A DNA stretch of 64,000 nucleotides from Microbacterium sp. T32 (GCF_001619615.1 NZ_LQQP01000016.1:186001-250000); one strand, 5' to 3'. Shown: positions 16,208-26,677, numbered from the stretch's first letter. Made by a program: numbers and translations. The notes: generated by a model not told the origin, from the sequence alone.

Positions 16208-17488
16208 TCAGCCCTGCGTCGGGATGGAGCCGGTGATCGCCGTGGTCGCGGCCTCGGCCGCCGGCATCCGGTGTCCGGGGTGACGACCGCTGCGGTCCTC
16301 CACGCGGTACGAGATGAGCGCGACCACGAGGCCCGCGAGCGCCAGCGCCGCGCCCACCCAGGCGGGGGCGACGAGGCCGAGACCGGCGGCGATGACGAGG
16401 CCGCCGAGGAACGCGCCCAGGCTGTTGCCGATGTTGAGCGAGGAGTGGTTGAGCGCCGCCGCGATGGACTGGTTGTCTTCCGCGACGTCCATGAGCCGGG
16501 TCTGGATCGCGGGACTGAGCGCCGAGCCGCAGAACGCGACGAGGAACGCGAACGCCACGAGGCTCACGATCCACCCCGCGGTCAGGGCGAGCCCGATGGA
16601 TGCCACGGCGAGGGACACGAGACCCACGCGGAGCCAGAACCGGAGGTCTTTGTCGGCCAGGCTGCCGCCGACGACGTTCCCCGCCGTCATCCCGAGCCCG
16701 ACGATCACGAGGACCAGCGACACGACCCACTCGGGTTGCCCCGCGACATCGGTGACCATGGGTGCGATGTAGCTGTACATCGCGAAGAATCCGCCGAACC
16801 CGATGGCGCCGATGCCCAGCGCGAACCAGACCTGGCCGAGGCGGAACACCCGCAGCTCGTCGCGGAGTCGGCGTCCCGGCATCCCGGGATGGGCGGGCAC
16901 GAAGAGGGCGATGCTGAGCGTCGCGAGCAGGAAGATGCCGGCCACGACGGCGAAGGCCGCGCGCCACCCGACCTGCTGGCCGAGCAGCGTACCCAGAGGC
17001 ACACCGACGACGTTCGCGATCGTGAGGCCGGTGAGCACGAACGCGACGCCCTTGGCACGGTTGCCGGGGCCGAGGGCGTCGGCCGCGACGAGCGCGCCGA
17101 TGCCGAAGTAGGCGCCGTGCGGGAGTCCGGCGAGGAACCGGGATGCCGCGACCAGCTCGAACGTCGGGGCGATGACGGTCAGCAGGGTGAAGAAGGCGAG
17201 GGCGGCGGCGAGCACGATCATCACGCGGTGCCGCGGGAACCGGGCCACCGACCCCGCGATCGTCGGCGCACCGACGACCACGCCGAGCGCGTACAGCGAC
17301 ACGAGCCAGCCCGCTTGCGCGATGGCGTCGTCGGGCGAGGCGGCCCAGGCGGAGGGGAGAAGGTCGCGCGCGATGTTGGGCAGGAGGCCCATCACGACGA
17401 ACTCCGTCATGCCGATACCGAAACTGCCGATGGCGAGAGAAAGGAGCGCCCGCGTCGCCGCACCCTTCGAGGTCGTCGAAGAGGTCAC
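16208..17488 (-). CDS. MFS transporter, DHA1-like (AraJ/chloramphenicol-exporter type)
   Basis: 426 residues with 12 predicted hydrophobic segments. The first helix carries SFGIGMTEFVVMGLLPNIA, the signature of the DHA1 group that includes AraJ, YdhP and Cmx exporters. The RFLAGLPHGAYFGIGALVAAD stretch lies in helix 4, and the helix 5 motif GVPLGTLLGQQVGWR follows. The GTG start is supported by a TAGCAT box six bases upstream. A sugar, amino-acid or drug exporter at the cytoplasmic membrane; no regulator is adjacent. The last 30 residues are soluble and Ala/Thr-rich. Confidence 0.9.
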   Translation of the reverse strand: MTSSTTSKGAATRALLSLAIGSFGIGMTEFVVMGLLPNIARDLLPSAWAASPDDAIAQAGWLVSLYALGVVVGAPTIAGSVARFPRHRVMIVLAAALAFFTLLTVIAPTFELVAASRFLAGLPHGAYFGIGALVAADALGPGNRAKGVAFVLTGLTIANVVGVPLGTLLGQQVGWRAAFAVVAGIFLLATLSIALFVPAHPGMPGRRLRDELRVFRLGQVWFALGIGAIGFGGFFAMYSYIAPMVTDVAGQPEWVVSLVLVIVGLGMTAGNVVGGSLADKDLRFWLRVGLVSLAVASIGLALTAGWIVSLVAFAFLVAFCGSALSPAIQTRLMDVAEDNQSIAAALNHSSLNIGNSLGAFLGGLVIAAGLGLVAPAWVGAALALAGLVVALISYRVEDRSGRHPGHRMPAAEAATTAITGSIPTQG

Positions 17489-17494
17489 TCCGCG

Positions 17495-17500
17495 ATGCTA
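17495..17500 (-). promoter_or_regulatory. -10 box TAGCAT, probable leaderless promoter of the DHA1 MFS gene
   Basis: Minus-strand TAGCAT ends six bases before the GTG at 17488. The large inverted repeat at 17587-17649 starts about 87 bases upstream of it. Confidence 0.5.
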
Positions 17501-17586
17501 GCGGCCCGCCCCGGGCCGTGTCGAATCGATTCGGCGCGCCGCGCCCGCGCCGCCTCAGCGCCGCGCCCTACGGGCAGCATGGGCAC

Positions 17587-17649
17587 ATAAACGCTCCCGC
17601 TCGGCATAAACGACCGGAGAGAGCGTTTATGCCGAGCGGGAGCGTTTAT
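17587..17649. repeat. Perfect 26-bp inverted repeat with internal direct repeats
   Basis: Arms 17587-17612 and 17624-17649 are exact reverse complements with an 11-base loop. Each arm begins and ends with ATAAACG, so the element holds four copies of ATAAACG/CGTTTAT in a region otherwise rich in GC. It lies in the 279-base gap between the start of the MFS gene and the end of the thiamine-binding gene, both on the minus strand. Either a terminator of the upstream pair or an operator for the exporter. Confidence 0.85.
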
Positions 17650-17679
17650 CGAGGGATGCCGGCGCGCAACGCCGCACCC

Positions 17680-17769
17680 GAAACGCCGCCCCGGCACGGA
17701 CACCCCGGCCACGCACGCCCCGGCCACGGACGCCGCGGCACCGACACCGCGGGCGGCGGGCGGCGTTTC
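17680..17769. repeat. 12-bp inverted repeat flanking a GC-rich repeat tract
   Basis: GAAACGCCGCCC (17680-17691) pairs with GGGCGGCGTTTC (17758-17769), the latter overlapping the stop of the thiamine-binding gene. The spacer contains two copies of CCCCGGCCACG. No open frame with coding character is visible from 17501 to 17767. Confidence 0.45.
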
Positions 17770-18091
17770 AGGACGCGTCGTCGATCGCGCGCTCGAGGCG
17801 CTCGATCTTCCCGTCGATCTCGCCGGTGCGGCCGGTGCGGATGTCGGCCTTCAGCACGAGCGAGACGCGGGAGCCGTAGGGCAGCACGGCATCCGTCGCG
17901 CGCTTGACGACGTCGAACACCTCGTCCCACTCCCCCTCGATCTCGGTGAACATCGAGGTCGTGCGGTGCGGCAGCCCCGACGCACGTACGACGGACACCG
18001 CCGCGGCGACGGCATCGTGCACGGATCCGTCGGGGTTCTCCGCCGAGACGGCACCGACTCCGGACGGGGCGACAGAGAACGCGATGAGCAT
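17768..18091 (-). CDS. MTH1187-family thiamine-binding protein (UPF0045)
   Basis: 107 residues. It starts MLIAFSVAPSGVG, the characteristic first strand of the Thiamine_BP/MTH1187 ferredoxin-like fold, with SVHDAVAAAVSVV and PHRTTSMFTEIEGEWDEVF following as in family members. The fold forms tetramers and binds thiamine or its precursors in the cytoplasm; the physiological role is poorly known. Its -10 box TAGGCT includes the TAG stop codon of the upstream GT87-like gene, so it can be transcribed independently although it follows that gene directly. A clear operon role is not seen. Confidence 0.85.
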   Translation of the reverse strand: MLIAFSVAPSGVGAVSAENPDGSVHDAVAAAVSVVRASGLPHRTTSMFTEIEGEWDEVFDVVKRATDAVLPYGSRVSLVLKADIRTGRTGEIDGKIERLERAIDDAS

Positions 18092-18097
18092 GGTCCG

Positions 18098-18103
18098 AGC
18101 CTA
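18098..18103 (-). promoter_or_regulatory. -10 box TAGGCT built on the upstream stop codon
   Basis: Minus-strand TAGGCT ends six bases before the ATG at 18091. Its first three bases (18103-18101) are the TAG stop of the GT87-like gene. Confidence 0.55.
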
Positions 18104-19405
18104 GGTCGCGGAGACCCGCGCGGGAACCGAGCGCCGCCCGATGACCCACTCGCGCAGATCCTTGGGGCGCGCGACGCGACCGGTGCGGACGCGCACGACG
18201 CGCACGATCGCCCACACCATCAGCACGACGCCCAGGAGGTTCCGCAGCTCGAGCAGGAACACGGGGAACGGCGCGGGGTTGGTCGCCATGAGCCCGTCGT
18301 ACACGAGCGGGTAGACCCACTGGGTGACCCCGGCGATCGCGAGGGTGAGCGCGGCGAATCCGTACCACCGGCGGCGGTCGAGCATCAGGCCCAGCACCAC
18401 CGGCGGGAAGAGCCACACGTAGTACTGCGGCGAGCCCACCTTGTTCAGGGCGATGAACGCCGTGACGAGGGCCAGCGCGAGCGGCGGGAAGACGCTTAGG
18501 AACGTCGCGCCGAGCCACATCCTGCGCGCGCCCACGACCAGCACGGCGAGCATCACGAGCAGCATGATCGGCGTCATGGCCGCGATGACGATGTCGGAGA
18601 AGGGCCCCGAGACCTGGAAGGTGAGGACCGTGCCGTCGTAGTAGACCTGCGACCCCGGGACGTAGAACGACGCCAGGAACATGTACAGCCCGCCGACCGG
18701 TGCCTCCATCTGGATGCCGCGCGAGGTCTGGTCCCCCACGAAACCGAAGACGTACGGGGCGCCGCCGAGGGCCACGACGGGGATGATCGTCGCGAGCGAC
18801 ACCGCGACCGCTCCCCACACGAGCGCGAGGCGCCGGCGGATGGCGACGAACCCGGCGGCCAGGATCGCCGCGGGCCACACCTTCATCCAGATCGCGATGG
18901 AGAGGAGGACGGATGCCACGAACGGCCGCCGCACCAGCCAGATGCTGCCGAGGATCGCGAACGGAACCGTGATCCCGTCGATGCGGTACAGGCCGACGGG
19001 GCCGATGAGCAGGATCGCGGCGAGCCAGAACACCGCAGCGATGACGCGGCCGCGCGAGCGCCCCGAGCCGACGAGGACGACGAAGGCGACGAGGTTCGCG
19101 AGCGACACGGTGATCGCCCACGCCTGCGTGTAGCCGGTCGCCCAGGCGAACACCCACGCGAAGGTCATCGGCAGGAACGCGAGCTGCGGATAGATCCACT
19201 TCTCGGTGATGCCGGGCCATTCCCACCCGATCGACCGCGTGCACGACGTGACGTCGATACCGCCGAAGAGGGCGCAGCGCGACCACGGTTCGTACACCAG
19301 ATACACGTCGCCCATGGGCTCGTTGGGCTGTTGGAAGCCCAGAATCCCCACCGTGACGTGGACGGCGACGAACGCCAGCAACAGAACGACGACACGCCTC
19401 ACCAC
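18101..19405 (-). CDS. GT87-family (DUF2029) polyprenyl-phosphate-mannose-dependent membrane glycosyltransferase
   Basis: 434 residues with 10-12 hydrophobic segments and a basic cytoplasmic tail. The extracellular first loop (VYEPWSRCALFGGIDVTSC) contains Asp/Glu residues where GT-C enzymes place the catalytic acid, and later AIWMKVWPAAILAAGF and NKVGSPQYYVWLFPP resemble GT87 mannosyl- or arabinosyltransferases that use polyprenyl-phosphate sugars for envelope glycans. The family assignment rests on overall topology and these motifs; donor and acceptor are unknown. The GTG start has a TAGGAT box six bases upstream. Confidence 0.75.
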   Translation of the reverse strand: MVRRVVVLLLAFVAVHVTVGILGFQQPNEPMGDVYLVYEPWSRCALFGGIDVTSCTRSIGWEWPGITEKWIYPQLAFLPMTFAWVFAWATGYTQAWAITVSLANLVAFVVLVGSGRSRGRVIAAVFWLAAILLIGPVGLYRIDGITVPFAILGSIWLVRRPFVASVLLSIAIWMKVWPAAILAAGFVAIRRRLALVWGAVAVSLATIIPVVALGGAPYVFGFVGDQTSRGIQMEAPVGGLYMFLASFYVPGSQVYYDGTVLTFQVSGPFSDIVIAAMTPIMLLVMLAVLVVGARRMWLGATFLSVFPPLALALVTAFIALNKVGSPQYYVWLFPPVVLGLMLDRRRWYGFAALTLAIAGVTQWVYPLVYDGLMATNPAPFPVFLLELRNLLGVVLMVWAIVRVVRVRTGRVARPKDLREWVIGRRSVPARVSAT

Positions 19406-19411
19406 CGGATC

Positions 19412-19417
19412 ATCCTA
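19412..19417 (-). promoter_or_regulatory. -10 box TAGGAT, probable leaderless promoter of the GT87-like gene
   Basis: Minus-strand TAGGAT ends six bases before the GTG at 19405; the spacer GATCCG has no ribosome-binding site. Confidence 0.5.
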
Positions 19418-19519
19418 AGCGGGCGTCCCTGAACGCCCCGGACGAGCGGATGCCGTCGACCGCCCGCGCATGCGGCGTCCCGGGCATCGCGGCGGGCAAC
19501 CGTTATGGGATCGAGTCCC

Positions 19520-21458
<1,939 letters not shown>

Positions 21459-21468
21459 GCACGGGAAC

Positions 21469-21532
21469 TCAGCGATCCGCACATCCTCCGTCGCGACCCG
21501 CCACCGGGCGCTGAGGATGGGCGGATCGCTGA
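21469..21532. repeat. 20-bp inverted repeat with one mismatch
   Basis: TCAGCGATCCGCACATCCTC (21469-21488) pairs with 21513-21532 except for one base; the 24-base loop is GC-rich. It lies between the convergent old-yellow-enzyme and CNNM genes and shares TCAGCGATCCGC with the repeat tract near 40630. Confidence 0.75.
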
Positions 21533-21568
21533 CGTTACGCGAAGGACCCCGGATGCCACTCCCCGACG

Positions 21569-22630
21569 TCAGGCGTAGCGGCGGCGGGCCGTGGCATCCT
21601 GAACCTCGCCCACGAGCTCCTCGATGACGTCCTCCAGGAAGAGCACGGCGCGCACCTCGCCGCTCTCGTCGCGGACCTGCGCGAGGTGCCGACCCGACCG
21701 CCGCATGAGGGCGAGTGCGTCCTCGAGGTCGGTCGTCTCGAGCACCGACACCATGTGGTGGATGCGCTTGGCCGGGATGGGCCGCGCCATGCGGGCCTCG
21801 TCCTCCGGGCCCTCGGCGACGCGGAGGACGTCCTTGAGGTGGACGTATCCGGTCGGGTGTCCGTGCGGATCGACGATCACGTAGCGCGAGTACCCGTGCA
21901 GGGCGACGGCCCGTTCGATCTCGGCGGGCGTCGTCGTCTCGGGGAGCGTGACGAGGTCGGCCATCGGCACCGCGATGTCGGCGGCCTTCTTCTCCGTGAA
22001 CTCCACGACCGCGGTGACCGTCCCCGCCGCGTCGTCCAGGACGCCCTCGCGACGCGACTGGTTCACGATCGTCGCGACCTCGTCGAGCGTGTAAGTCGAG
22101 GTCGCCTCGTCCTTCGGCTCGACGCGGAACAGCCGCACGATGTGGTTCGCCGTCCAGTTCAGCGCGACGATGATCGGGTAGAACGCCTTCGACACCGCCA
22201 CGAGCGGCGGAGCGAGCATCAGCACGGCTCGGTCGGGCAGCGAGAACGCGAGGTTCTTCGGCACCATCTCGCCGAACACCACGTGCAGGTATGACACCAG
22301 CAGCAGCGCGACGACGAAGCCCGCGACGTCGACGGCGGCCTCGGAGAGCCCCGTCAGCCCCAGCGGCTCGGCGATGAGGTGGTGGATCGCCGGCTCTGAG
22401 ACGTTCAGGATCAGCAGCGAGCAGATCGTGATGCCGAGCTGACACGTCGCGAGCATGAGGGTTGCGTGCTCCATGGCGTAGAGCGCGGTCTTGGCGGAGC
22501 GCGAACCGCGTTCGGCGAGGGGTTCGACCTGCGATCGGCGCGCCGAGATGACGGCGAACTCCGACCCGACGAAGAAGGCATTGGCGGCGAGGAGCACCAC
22601 CAGCCAGGCGATTCCGGCCCAATCGCTCAT
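21569..22630 (-). CDS. CNNM/CorC-like transmembrane protein with CBS pair (second of two)
   Basis: 353 residues. The N-terminal DUF21 (CNNM) domain spans about residues 1-190 with four hydrophobic segments and the LATCQLGITICSLL and FGEMVPKNLAFS motifs. It is followed by a Bateman CBS pair (YSRYVIVDPHGHPTGYVHLKDVL; second CBS with EDALALMRRSGRHLAQV). Unlike its upstream partner it lacks the C-terminal CorC_HlyC domain. CNNM proteins export or sense Mg2+. Its ATG overlaps the stop of that partner (ATGA), so the two are made together and probably form a heteromeric complex. Confidence 0.9.
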   Translation of the reverse strand: MSDWAGIAWLVVLLAANAFFVGSEFAVISARRSQVEPLAERGSRSAKTALYAMEHATLMLATCQLGITICSLLILNVSEPAIHHLIAEPLGLTGLSEAAVDVAGFVVALLLVSYLHVVFGEMVPKNLAFSLPDRAVLMLAPPLVAVSKAFYPIIVALNWTANHIVRLFRVEPKDEATSTYTLDEVATIVNQSRREGVLDDAAGTVTAVVEFTEKKAADIAVPMADLVTLPETTTPAEIERAVALHGYSRYVIVDPHGHPTGYVHLKDVLRVAEGPEDEARMARPIPAKRIHHMVSVLETTDLEDALALMRRSGRHLAQVRDESGEVRAVLFLEDVIEELVGEVQDATARRRYA

Positions 22631-23970
22631 CGCTGGTCACCTCCCTTGGCGGCGCGCACGAGGTCGTCGACGTTCTCCTCGACGGGCGCGGGGGTGAACT
22701 GCACGCGGTCGACGCGGCGACCGTCCATGCGCTGCACGGTCAGGAGGCCCTCCTCGATCTCGACGGTGTCGCCGGCTTTCGGAATGCGCTCGAGCTCGGC
22801 CATGAGGAATCCGCCCACGGTGTCGTAGACGTCGCCCTCGGGCACGCGCACCCCGGCGCGGTCGAGGAGCTCGTCCGGGCGCAGGTCGCCGGGGAAGGTG
22901 AGGGATGCCGCGGTGCGCACCACCCCCGCGCGCGAGCGGTCGTGCTCGTCCAGCACCTCGCCGACGATCTCCTCGACGAGGTCCTCCAGCGTCACGACGC
23001 CCGCCGTGCCGCCGTACTCATCGACGACGATCGCCATCTGGTAGCCGCGGGTGCGGAGTTCGGTCACGAGGGTGTCGAGATGCACGGTCTCGGGGACGCG
23101 GAGCGGCTCGGTCGCGAGCGCGGCGACGGGGACGTCGGCGCGGCGATCACGCGGGACGCCGACCGCCGCCTTGAGGTGCACGACGCCGATGATGTCGTCC
23201 ATCGACTCGTCGTAGACGGGGAAGCGGCTGTGGCCGGTGCGCCGCGCGAGCTGGATGACGGCATCCGTCGGCTCCCCCGCGGCGAGCGCGTGGACACTCG
23301 GGCGCGGGGTCATGACGTCGGCCGCGCTCAGCCGGGCGAAGGTGAGGCTGCGGTCGAGGAGCGACGCGGTGTCCTTCTCGAGCATGCCGGCGCTCGCGGA
23401 GCGCCGGACGAGGCTCGACAGCTCCTCGGCCGTGCGCGCGCCGGAGAGCTCCTCCTTGGGTTCGACGCCCACCGCGCGCAGCACGCCGTTGGCGCTGCCG
23501 TTGAGCACGGCGACCGCCGGCCGGCAGATCATCGTGAAGGCGACCTGGAACGGCATCACGAGCTTGGCGGCCCGGATCGGGACGGCGAGCGCGAAGTTCT
23601 TCGGAACGAGCTCGCCGAGGATCATCGACAGCACTGTGGCGATCCCGATGCCGAGCACGGCGGAGACGGGTGTGACGACGGCCTCCGGGATCGCCCACGA
23701 GAGGAAGACCGGACGCAGGAGGTTCGAGATCGCCGGCTCCATCGTGTAACCGGTGAGGAGCGTCGTCAGCGTGATGCCCAACTGCGCGCTGGAGAGGTGG
23801 GTCGACGTGATCCGCAGCGCGTCGATCGTGAGCGACAGGCGGGACTCCCCCGCCTCGCGTCGCGCCTCCAGATCCGCGCGATCGAGGTTGACCAGCGCGA
23901 ACTCACTCGCGACGAAGAGGCCCGTGCCCACCGTGAGAAGCAGCCCCACGCCCAACATGACGTAATCCAT
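22627..23970 (-). CDS. CNNM/CorC-like transmembrane protein with CBS and CorC_HlyC domains (first of two)
   Basis: 447 residues from the ATG at 23970; a GTG immediately before it (23973) is an alternative. The DUF21 domain has [16 protein letters not shown] and [14 protein letters not shown]; the CBS pair holds [16 protein letters not shown] and [17 protein letters not shown]. The C-terminal transporter-associated domain ends with [17 protein letters not shown]. This is the full-length architecture of Mg2+-export-linked CNNM proteins. The promoter (TAGAAT) is about 80 bases upstream, and the leader contains a short open frame ending in TGATG with this start codon. Confidence 0.9.
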   Translation of the reverse strand: MDYVMLGVGLLLTVGTGLFVASEFALVNLDRADLEARREAGESRLSLTIDALRITSTHLSSAQLGITLTTLLTGYTMEPAISNLLRPVFLSWAIPEAVVTPVSAVLGIGIATVLSMILGELVPKNFALAVPIRAAKLVMPFQVAFTMICRPAVAVLNGSANGVLRAVGVEPKEELSGARTAEELSSLVRRSASAGMLEKDTASLLDRSLTFARLSAADVMTPRPSVHALAAGEPTDAVIQLARRTGHSRFPVYDESMDDIIGVVHLKAAVGVPRDRRADVPVAALATEPLRVPETVHLDTLVTELRTRGYQMAIVVDEYGGTAGVVTLEDLVEEIVGEVLDEHDRSRAGVVRTAASLTFPGDLRPDELLDRAGVRVPEGDVYDTVGGFLMAELERIPKAGDTVEIEEGLLTVQRMDGRRVDRVQFTPAPVEENVDDLVRAAKGGDQR

Positions 23971-24041
23971 CACGCGTCACCCCCGCTCGCAGCGGGAGAG
24001 GGTCGTCGGGGCTCGGGTCTACAACTGGGAGGGTCGTCCAT
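23970..24041 (-). other. Possible 23-codon leader open frame upstream of the CNNM operon
   Basis: An ATG at 24041 opens 23 codons ending in TGA at 23970-23972, which overlaps the ATG of the CNNM gene (TGATG). The ATG is 10 bases after a -10 box, so it would be nearly leaderless. The peptide (MDDPPSC, then Pro/Arg-rich) uses rare codons AGT and AGA. Could be chance; a small hairpin (CCCGCT/AGCGGG) lies near its end. Confidence 0.25.
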
Positions 24042-24051
24042 CGTGCCCACG

Positions 24052-24057
24052 ATTCTA
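24052..24057 (-). promoter_or_regulatory. -10 box TAGAAT for the CNNM operon
   Basis: Minus-strand TAGAAT, about 81 bases before the CNNM start codon. It is one of the closest matches to TATAAT in the window. Confidence 0.45.
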
Positions 24058-24120
24058 GGGCCTCCCGGTGACGACGGCACCGGGAGATCGGCATCCGCTC
24101 ACCCCCTCCAGGATGGAGTC

Positions 24121-25095
24121 ATGGATGCCACTCCCCCCGCGCAGCAGCGCGCGGCCGCCGCGGAGGACGCGGTGCTCGCCGCGTACGTGCACAGGTACGG
24201 GCCGGTCGCCTGGGCCCACGCCTCCACCGCGGGCGACGGGGCGCGGACGTGGCACTACTGGTGGCACGCGCATCTCGTGCACGCGCTGGCCGAGGCCGAG
24301 CGGCACCGCCCGTCGGCTCGCCGGCGCCGACTGATCGGCGACCTGCTCCGCGGCGTCACGCTGCGCACCGCCGGCACCTGGATCAGCCCGTTCTACGACG
24401 ACATCGCGTGGATGGGACTCGCGCTCGCCGAGACGCGCCCGCGCGGTCACGCGCGCGCCCGCATCGCCCGGATCCTCGCGCGCGCCTACGATCCCGCGGT
24501 CGGGGCGCTCCCCTGGCGCACCCGCAGCGTCCTCTACAACGCCCCCGCGAACGGGCCGGCGGCGATGGTGCTCGCCCCCAGCCGCCACCGATCGCTGGCC
24601 GCGCAGCTGAGCGCCTGGATCGCGAGAACGCTCGACGATCCCGACACGGGTCTCGTGCGCGACGGCGTCGAGCACGGCACGGTCCGGCCCGACCTCTGGA
24701 CGTACAACCAGGGCGTCGCGATCGGCGCCGCCCTCGCGCTCGACGACCGCCCGCGCACCGTGGCCGTGCTGGACGCGGTCGATCGATGGTGCGCGGCGGA
24801 CGACGGCCTGTTCCCCGCGGCAGGGGGCGGGGACGGCGGACTGTTCGCCGGCATCCTCGCCCGGTACGTGGGCCTCGCCGCGTCGCACCTGGACGGGGTG
24901 GATGCCGATCGCGCCCGGTGTCTCGTGCGGCGCAACGCCGACGCGTTGTGGGCGATGCGCCGGGACGGTCGGTTCCCGGCGGACCCGCGGCGCGAGGCGC
25001 GAGGCGAGGGCGACGACCTCGACCTCTCGGTCCAGCTCGGCGCGTGGATCACGCTCGAGGCCGACGTCACGGCCTCGGCGGCCCTCACCAGCTGA
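24121..25095 (+). CDS. GH76-like glycoside hydrolase-type protein (alpha/alpha barrel), no signal peptide
   Basis: 324 residues. FYDDIAWMGLALAE near residue 90 carries the adjacent-aspartate pair typical of the GH76 alpha-1,6-mannanase catalytic site, LWTYNQGVAIGAALAL near 200 and FAGILARYVGLAAS near 245 are further family signatures. GH76 enzymes are usually secreted, but this one starts MDATPPAQQRAAAAED with no signal peptide or transmembrane segment, so it is probably cytosolic and may act on intracellular oligosaccharides. A CAGGAT sequence lies six bases before the ATG. Overlaps the convergent guaB1 gene by 11 bases. Confidence 0.75.
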   Translation: MDATPPAQQRAAAAEDAVLAAYVHRYGPVAWAHASTAGDGARTWHYWWHAHLVHALAEAERHRPSARRRRLIGDLLRGVTLRTAGTWISPFYDDIAWMGLALAETRPRGHARARIARILARAYDPAVGALPWRTRSVLYNAPANGPAAMVLAPSRHRSLAAQLSAWIARTLDDPDTGLVRDGVEHGTVRPDLWTYNQGVAIGAALALDDRPRTVAVLDAVDRWCAADDGLFPAAGGGDGGLFAGILARYVGLAASHLDGVDADRARCLVRRNADALWAMRRDGRFPADPRREARGEGDDLDLSVQLGAWITLEADVTASAALTS

Positions 25096-26539
25096 CCGGC
25101 AGGGCCTTGCCCTCCTCGTATCCGGCGGCCGACTGCAGTCCCACGCGAGCCCGCTCGTGGAAGTCCGCCACGGTCGCGGCGCCGGCATATGTGAACGACG
25201 AACGCACACCCGACGTGATCATGTCGAGCAGGTCCTCGACTCCCGGGCGCTGCGGGTCGAGGTAGATGCGCGACGACGAGATGCCCTCGGCGAACAGCTC
25301 CTTGCGGGCCCGCTCGAAGGCATCCAGTCCCTGGAAACGCCCCTGGACGGCCTTGGTGGATGCCATCCCCCACGACTCTTTGAACGTCCGGCCGTCCTCG
25401 TCGGTGCGCAGCAGCCCCGGCGACTCGATCGTGCCGGCGAACCACGACCCGATCATCACGGACGCGGCGCCCGCGGCGAGCGCGAGCGCGACGTCGCGCG
25501 GATAGCGGACGCCGCCGTCGGCCCACACGTGGGCTCCGACCGCGCGGGCGGCCTCGGCCGTCTCGAGCACGGCGGAGAACTGGGGGCGCCCGACGGCGGT
25601 CATCATGCGCGTGGTGCACATCGCGCCCGGCCCGACGCCGACCTTGAGGATCGACGCGCCCGCGTCCGTGAGATCGCGCACGCCGTCCGCGGTGACGATG
25701 TTGCCCGCGGCGATCGGGATGCCGAGGTCCAGCGCCGCGACCTCGCGCAGCGCCCGCAGCATCTGCTCCTGGTGGCCGTGCGCGGTGTCGACCACGAGGA
25801 CGTCGACGCCGGCCGCCGCGAGCGCGCGCGCCTTTCCGGCCACGTCGCCGTTGATCCCCACGGCGGCTGCCACGATGAGCCGCCCGTCGGCGTCGACGGC
25901 GGGGCGGTACACCGAGTCGCGCAGTGCGCTCCGCGCCGAGAGCGTCCCGACGATGCGGTCGCCATCGACGACGGGGACGATGTCCGCCGAACCGACCAGC
26001 TCGAACACCTCGTGGGGGTCGCCGATCCGCTCGACCTCGACCGGCGGGGCGTCGGTGCGGGCGATGTCGCCGAGGGTCGCGTCCGGGAGCGCGGTGGCCA
26101 GGCGCGGAGCCGGGACGATGCCGCGGTAGCCGTCGAGCGGGATCGTGCCGCCCTCGCGCTGATCGGCCACCACGATCCCCCGCCCGGGCACGGCGGGGAG
26201 CACGCGGCGGGCTTCGGCGACCGTGGCCGACGGCGGGAACACGAGGGCGGCGTCCCACGCCACGGGCTGCGCCTTGACCCACTCCACCGCCTCGACCAAC
26301 CGCGGCAGCGCCAGATCCTGCGGAAGCACGCCGAGGCCGCCGCGACGCGCCAGGGTCGCCGCGAGACGGGGCCCCGTGACCGAGTTCATGTTGGCGGACA
26401 CCAGCGGAAGGGTCGCGCCGCTCCCGTCGCCCGGCGCGAGGTCGACGCTCAAGCGGCTGCCCACCTCGGAATGACGCGGGACCAGGAAAACATCCGAATA
26501 GGTCAGGTCGACGTCGGGCTGTGCACCGGAGAACTCCAT
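25085..26539 (-). CDS. guaB1: GuaB1-family IMP-dehydrogenase-like protein (probable GMP reductase)
   Basis: 484 residues from the ATG at 26539, preceded by TGAGGTGG. Built like IMPDH: TYSDVFLVPRHSEV at the start, a CBS pair inserted around residues 95-215 (GRIVGTLSARSAL end), VVDTAHGHQEQML, and the catalytic loop VGVGPGAMCTTRMMT with the nucleophilic Cys. The divergent GuaB1 subgroup of actinobacteria has been shown in mycobacteria to act as GMP reductase rather than IMP dehydrogenase; that role is inferred here. Divergent from kgd. Confidence 0.88.
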   Translation of the reverse strand: MEFSGAQPDVDLTYSDVFLVPRHSEVGSRLSVDLAPGDGSGATLPLVSANMNSVTGPRLAATLARRGGLGVLPQDLALPRLVEAVEWVKAQPVAWDAALVFPPSATVAEARRVLPAVPGRGIVVADQREGGTIPLDGYRGIVPAPRLATALPDATLGDIARTDAPPVEVERIGDPHEVFELVGSADIVPVVDGDRIVGTLSARSALRDSVYRPAVDADGRLIVAAAVGINGDVAGKARALAAAGVDVLVVDTAHGHQEQMLRALREVAALDLGIPIAAGNIVTADGVRDLTDAGASILKVGVGPGAMCTTRMMTAVGRPQFSAVLETAEAARAVGAHVWADGGVRYPRDVALALAAGAASVMIGSWFAGTIESPGLLRTDEDGRTFKESWGMASTKAVQGRFQGLDAFERARKELFAEGISSSRIYLDPQRPGVEDLLDMITSGVRSSFTYAGAATVADFHERARVGLQSAAGYEEGKALPVSW

Positions 26540-26599
26540 GGCATCCACCTCATCACATCCATCGATGCCGCGACCCGGGAAGGGGCGGGAATACTCGGC

Positions 26600-26605
26600 T
26601 AGGCT
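26600..26605 (+). promoter_or_regulatory. -10 box TAGGCT for kgd
   Basis: TAGGCT lies 72 bases before the kgd GTG, giving a leader of about 65 bases that includes GAGGAAAGCAGG. No strong -35 is visible. Confidence 0.4.
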
Positions 26606-26677
26606 GGAGAGAGTGCGCAACGAGGATCACTGCGTGCATCCACACGAATCTTCATCGAGGAAAGCAGGCGATCGACT

